From assembly GCA_964643965.1 (NCBI GenBank), contig CAZXVH010000167.1, positions 1-7,341 on the forward strand: a stretch of 7,341 nucleotides of DNA, written 5' to 3'. A program made the position numbers and the translations under genes. The notes beneath the pieces were generated by a model. That model had not been told where the DNA came from. It saw nothing but the letters and a program-made list of their open reading frames with translations, and made no database searches. This document shows, one piece after another, positions 4,194-7,341 of the stretch. This stretch comes from GCA-2746795 sp964643965 (GTDB taxonomy: Bacteria; Chloroflexota; Anaerolineae; Promineifilales; Promineifilaceae). Numbering within the stretch: the stretch's first letter is position 1; each line of letters starts with the position of its first letter.

Positions 4194-7100
4194 ATGACCT
4201 TTAGCCGAGAAACCTGGCAAACCGCCGCCCACCAAAAACTCCAAGAAACCAGCCAGTGGCTCACCCGCCACCGGCAAGAGAACATGCCCTTCCTTATCTA
4301 TGGCACTGTGGCTGGACTCACGTTATGGCCGTTGGTGGAAACGGCTATCGAAACGGGTCACGTTACGTCGGTGATGGGTGTTGTTTATGCCAGTACGGCC
4401 GGTATTGGTGCAGAGCTGATTTTAGGCCAGATAGAAACTTGGAAGAACCATCCCCCCACCGAAACCGAAATAAGCCGATGGATTGTCGAACAGACACCTG
4501 ATGATGACAAGCTTGGGCAAGGGATAGATGCCATCCTTATCCAGCTAAACGTGGTTCCCACCGCTCAATCTACCTTGCCAGAAGCCAAGCAGGTCGCATT
4601 CCAAGATACGCTCCGCCAAGAACTAACGCAGTTGGGCAACCTGTCTCGCTTTGAAGCCACCCTCACTGGCGACGGTGCAATTGCCCAGGGAAAGGGAGCC
4701 AAAGCCGTCGGCAAGCAAGGGGTGATGGTAGATGGTAATGTCGGAGGCGACATTATTCCCGGTCAGAAAATCGTCGTCACCGCTGAAAAAGGAGCCACCG
4801 TTGTTATCAACGGCAGTGACGAAACCGATAAGCCCTTTGACCAAAGCACCGCCCTCAACCGCTACCTCACCCACATCATTGCCCACAACCGCTACCTCCA
4901 GCTTCAGGGCGTTCATTCAGGGGGCAGGCTTGTCCATATTGAGCTGGCGCAGATTTACGTCACCCTGCGTGCCACCCAACAGCGCACCGTGCTGGCTGAA
5001 GAGCAGTGGTTGGCGGCAGAAATGCAATTAGCCCCTGGTGAACGTCGCCGTGGCACCCATCAGGCAGGAGAAATGACCACCGAGACTGTCACCGTCAGTG
5101 TCAATGAGGCGCTAGCTACTCACCGGCGGCTGGTGGCGCTGGGTGATCCCGGCAGTGGCAAGACCACGTTGTTGCGTTACCTGGCACTGCTCTATGCCCG
5201 TGACCTGAGTGGGCAACCCGGAACAGTCCACAAGCTTTTGGGCTTAGACGAAACAGGGATGCTGCCCATTTTATTACCGCTTCGTCAATTGGGGGCTTTT
5301 CTAAAGCGTCATGCCGATGCCAGCATTGAAGGCCACCGGCTGTTGTTGGATTTTCTCCAGCAACATCTACAAAACGAGCGTATCGATGTGCCGCTGGATT
5401 TCTTCGACCCGTACCTGACAAATGGAAAGGCCGTGGTGCTGCTGGATGGTATGGATGAAGTGGCAGGAACTGATTTACGTCGTCGGGTAGCACGGTTGAT
5501 AGAATCCTTCACCTGCGCCTACCCCCACTGCCGCTTTGTTGTTACCAGCCGCATTGTGGGCTACACCGATGCCGCTCGTCTGGGTGAGCAGTACGCCACC
5601 ACCACCGTGCAAGATTTCACGCTGACCGATGTGGAAAAATTCCTCGACTATTGGCATCAGTTGGTCTTTGCCAGCCAGATGGGGCCAGGCGACCCCGCGA
5701 AACATGCCGCCCAACGGCAGACAGCGCAGCTCCTGACCGCCATTCGGGCCAACGACCGCATTCGTGAACTCGCCATTAACCCCCTACTGTTAACCGTGAT
5801 TGCCCTGGTGCATCGGGATCGGGTGAAACTGCCCGACCGCCGTGCGGAACTGTATGATGAGGCTATCGCCGTACTGTTGGGCAAGTGGGATGAAGCGCGG
5901 GGGGTGTTGCTCGAGGAGCCGATTTTGCCCGACCGCCCCTTTGACACCACCGACCGCCGCCTGCTGCTGCAAAGCGTGGCGCTCCATATGCACGAACAGG
6001 GGCAGAAAGAGATTGAGACCGAAGCCTTGCAAGAGCTGCTGGCGCGGCTGTTTTCACCTATGGTGACGGATGCGACGCTGGTAGATAAGGCTGTGGGGCG
6101 TTTTTTACGCCTGATTGAGGAGCGCACGGGCTTGTTGGTGGCACGCGGGGATGGTGTTTATACCTTTTCCCACTTGACGTTCCAGGAATATTTGGCGGCA
6201 CTGGCCGTGGCCGCACGAGATGATTATGTGGCCTATACCCTGAATCACTGGAATGAAGGTTGGTGGCGCGAAGTGATTCTGCTAGAAGCAGGACATCTGA
6301 GTTTATTGAGTAAGGAACGCACCAGCCGGTTGATTAAGGCCATTGCCAACCATACAGTAGAACCGGTGCGCTATCATAATTTGGTATTGGCATCAGAATG
6401 TTTGCGGGATGTAGGTGAAGGTCGAGTAGAGTGGGCCGTGGCTGAAGATATAGCACAGCGGTTACGGGCAGACCTGGAAGCGCCCATGACACCCTCTCCG
6501 TGGAGCCGCCTGTTTAAGAAAGAAAATCAATTGACTAAAGAATGGATTGAACAGCGCAGTGCGGCCATGAATGCGTTGGTGCGAGCTGGTGCAGGCTATT
6601 GGACACAGCCTTATGGCGAACCGGAATGGATAGAAATTCCGGCTGGTAAGTTTGTGATGGGTGAGAAGGACAAAACTCGTCAAGTTGATGTACCGACTTT
6701 TGCGATTGCTCGTGTCCCTATTACCAATGCCCAATATCACTTGTTTGTAACTGCCACTAACTACAGCCCACCAGAACATTGGGAGGAAAACCGCATTCCT
6801 AAAGGATTAGAAAGCCATCCTGTTGTCAGGGTAAGTTGGCATGATGCTATTGCATATTGTCACTGGTTGAGCCAGATGACGGGTAGACAAATTTCTTTGC
6901 CCAATGAAGCAGAATGGGAAAAAGCGGCACGAGGGGATAAAGATGCACGAGAATACCCTTGGGGCGATACTTTTGATCGACTACGTTGTAATACTGAAGA
7001 GTTAGGCATTGGTACAACGACCCCGGTTGGCATATTTCCTGATGGAGCCAGTCCATATGGGGTGCTGGATATGAGTGGTAATGTCTGGGAATGGTGTTTG

Positions 7101-7292
7101 AATAAGTATCAGAATCCAGAGGATGACAAAATAGATGACAGTAATGCCCGTCGCGTGCTGCGCGGCGGTTCGTGGTACTTCAGTCAGCACTTCGCCCGCG
7201 CGGCCTCCCGCGGCGACATCGGCCCTGGCTTCCGTAACGACGGGATCGGTTTTCGGGTCGCGGTGCGTCGTCCCCCATCTCACGATCACTGA
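4194..7292 (+). CDS. NACHT STAND ATPase with C-terminal FGE/C-type-lectin domain, probable DGR target
   Basis: This 1032-residue NLR-like protein has four parts. Residues 1-150 are helical with two hydrophobic stretches (about 33-49 and 58-81), possibly membrane-associated and of no family I can name. Residues 157-190 are a glycine-rich linker (G-D-G-A-I-A-Q-G... N-V-G-G-D). The NACHT ATPase spans about 310-670: Walker A GDPGSGKTT at 317-325, Walker B LLDGMDE at 416-422, a T-S-R sensor near 451, and the winged-helix motif HLTFQEYLAA at 660-669. A linker of about 140 residues follows. The C-terminus, from about 811, is a formylglycine-generating-enzyme fold (E-W-I-E-I-P-A-G-K-F-V-M-G; N-V-W-E-W; R-G-G-S-W at 990-994). 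STAND proteins oligomerise on ligand binding to trigger an N-terminal effector. Here the FGE lacks the catalytic cysteines and probably binds ligand. Its last ~40 codons look rewritten by a DGR. I chose the ATG at 4194 for its AGGGGG site; the frame is open from 3921 but earlier codons overlap another gene remnant. Confidence 0.9.
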   Translation: MTFSRETWQTAAHQKLQETSQWLTRHRQENMPFLIYGTVAGLTLWPLVETAIETGHVTSVMGVVYASTAGIGAELILGQIETWKNHPPTETEISRWIVEQTPDDDKLGQGIDAILIQLNVVPTAQSTLPEAKQVAFQDTLRQELTQLGNLSRFEATLTGDGAIAQGKGAKAVGKQGVMVDGNVGGDIIPGQKIVVTAEKGATVVINGSDETDKPFDQSTALNRYLTHIIAHNRYLQLQGVHSGGRLVHIELAQIYVTLRATQQRTVLAEEQWLAAEMQLAPGERRRGTHQAGEMTTETVTVSVNEALATHRRLVALGDPGSGKTTLLRYLALLYARDLSGQPGTVHKLLGLDETGMLPILLPLRQLGAFLKRHADASIEGHRLLLDFLQQHLQNERIDVPLDFFDPYLTNGKAVVLLDGMDEVAGTDLRRRVARLIESFTCAYPHCRFVVTSRIVGYTDAARLGEQYATTTVQDFTLTDVEKFLDYWHQLVFASQMGPGDPAKHAAQRQTAQLLTAIRANDRIRELAINPLLLTVIALVHRDRVKLPDRRAELYDEAIAVLLGKWDEARGVLLEEPILPDRPFDTTDRRLLLQSVALHMHEQGQKEIETEALQELLARLFSPMVTDATLVDKAVGRFLRLIEERTGLLVARGDGVYTFSHLTFQEYLAALAVAARDDYVAYTLNHWNEGWWREVILLEAGHLSLLSKERTSRLIKAIANHTVEPVRYHNLVLASECLRDVGEGRVEWAVAEDIAQRLRADLEAPMTPSPWSRLFKKENQLTKEWIEQRSAAMNALVRAGAGYWTQPYGEPEWIEIPAGKFVMGEKDKTRQVDVPTFAIARVPITNAQYHLFVTATNYSPPEHWEENRIPKGLESHPVVRVSWHDAIAYCHWLSQMTGRQISLPNEAEWEKAARGDKDAREYPWGDTFDRLRCNTEELGIGTTTPVGIFPDGASPYGVLDMSGNVWEWCLNKYQNPEDDKIDDSNARRVLRGGSWYFSQHFARAASRGDIGPGFRNDGIGFRVAVRRPPSHDH
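7149..7265 (+). other. Putative DGR variable region in the FGE domain
   Basis: This 117-base stretch encodes residues 986-1024, from R-V-L-R-G-G-S-W to I-G-F-R-V, the usual place and flanks of variable regions in FGE/C-type-lectin DGR targets. Adenine makes up 10 of 117 bases, against roughly 30% in the stretch just upstream. The 14 codons at expected variable positions (7176, 7179, 7182, 7188, 7191, 7206, 7212, 7215, 7218, 7221, 7227, 7230, 7236, 7239) are 13 NNC and one AGT, as expected from AAC/AAT template codons mutated at adenines. No template repeat is in the window. Confidence 0.7.
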
Positions 7293-7297
7293 TCACT
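7284..7297 (+). repeat. Tandem 7-base duplication across the NACHT-FGE stop codon
   Basis: GATCACT occurs twice in direct succession (7284-7290 and 7291-7297). The TGA stop at 7290-7292 spans the junction, so the duplication itself creates the end of the protein. It could be a slippage product or the scar of a retrohoming boundary. Confidence 0.5.
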
Positions 7298-7302
7298 GTT
7301 CT

Positions 7303-7331
7303 GGCGGGCGCAGCGGTAGCGGAGTCCCGCC
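7303..7331 (+). repeat. Inverted repeat downstream of the variable region
   Basis: GGCGGG (7303-7308) and CCCGCC (7326-7331) are perfect complements separated by 17 bases, starting 11 bases after the stop codon. DGR targets often carry a hairpin or cruciform just after the variable region that helps retrohoming. This one has a long loop and no T-run, so it is not a convincing terminator. The role is inferred from position. Confidence 0.35.
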
Positions 7332-7341
7332 CACTCGCGCA

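Noticed and set aside
5657..6127. Long minus-strand frames inside the NACHT gene
   Set aside because: Serine- and arginine-rich translations typical of the antisense of a GC-rich gene; the plus strand has clear domain motifs throughout.
7303..7331. Rho-independent terminator of the NACHT-FGE gene
   Set aside because: The stem is only six base pairs with a 17-base loop and no T-run follows, so I list it only as an inverted repeat.
1..7341. CRISPR array, tRNA, rRNA, transposase or reverse transcriptase
   Set aside because: I looked for regular spaced repeats, tRNA-like folds, transposase D-D-E motifs and a Y-x-D-D motif with a DGR-type context and found none in the window.

Overview
The window looks like accessory chromosomal DNA from a Chloroflexota bacterium (Anaerolineae or a related filamentous lineage). 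I infer this from family resemblance (short TM-sensor tails, TPR tails ending in a W-Q-P-E-I-W-K-L motif, a NACHT protein with a glycine-rich linker) and from a strongly iterated palindrome, AACGGCCGTT. It has six exact copies, plus three more copies of its ACGGCCGT core. No search was possible, so the taxonomy is a working guess.

Layout. Positions 20-865 (minus) encode a SpoIIE/RsbU-type PP2C phosphatase. It appears cut at both ends: upstream lies the decayed tail of a membrane-sensor gene, and downstream a stop falls at the start of an RsbW-like ATPase domain. From 866 to about 3190, three minus-strand copies of that sensor tail (866-985, 1727-1915, 2821-3183) alternate with two plus-strand toxin-antitoxin operons. 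The first operon is MntA/HepT (1068-1719). The second is an unnamed antitoxin plus a PIN-domain toxin (2043-2796). Positions 3179-4042 hold the 3' end of a TPR gene, the 3' end of a BRO/antirepressor-like gene with its own terminator, a duplicated terminator-leader, and a small gene interrupted by TAG.

The right half (4194-7292) is one large intact gene: an N-terminal region with two hydrophobic segments and a glycine-rich linker, a NACHT STAND ATPase, and a C-terminal formylglycine-generating-enzyme (FGE) type C-lectin fold. The last ~40 codons change abruptly to GC-rich, A-poor sequence. At the expected ligand-contact positions nearly every codon is NNC. This is the pattern left when a diversity-generating retroelement (DGR) rewrites AAC codons. 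The FGE lacks the two catalytic cysteines, which fits a binding role.

The main hypothesis is an NLR-like bacterial immune or conflict sensor whose recognition surface is diversified by a DGR. The reverse transcriptase and template repeat are not in the window and would be expected nearby, most likely beyond its right edge. The two TA modules and the fragmented genes around it are what one expects of a defence or turnover-prone island.
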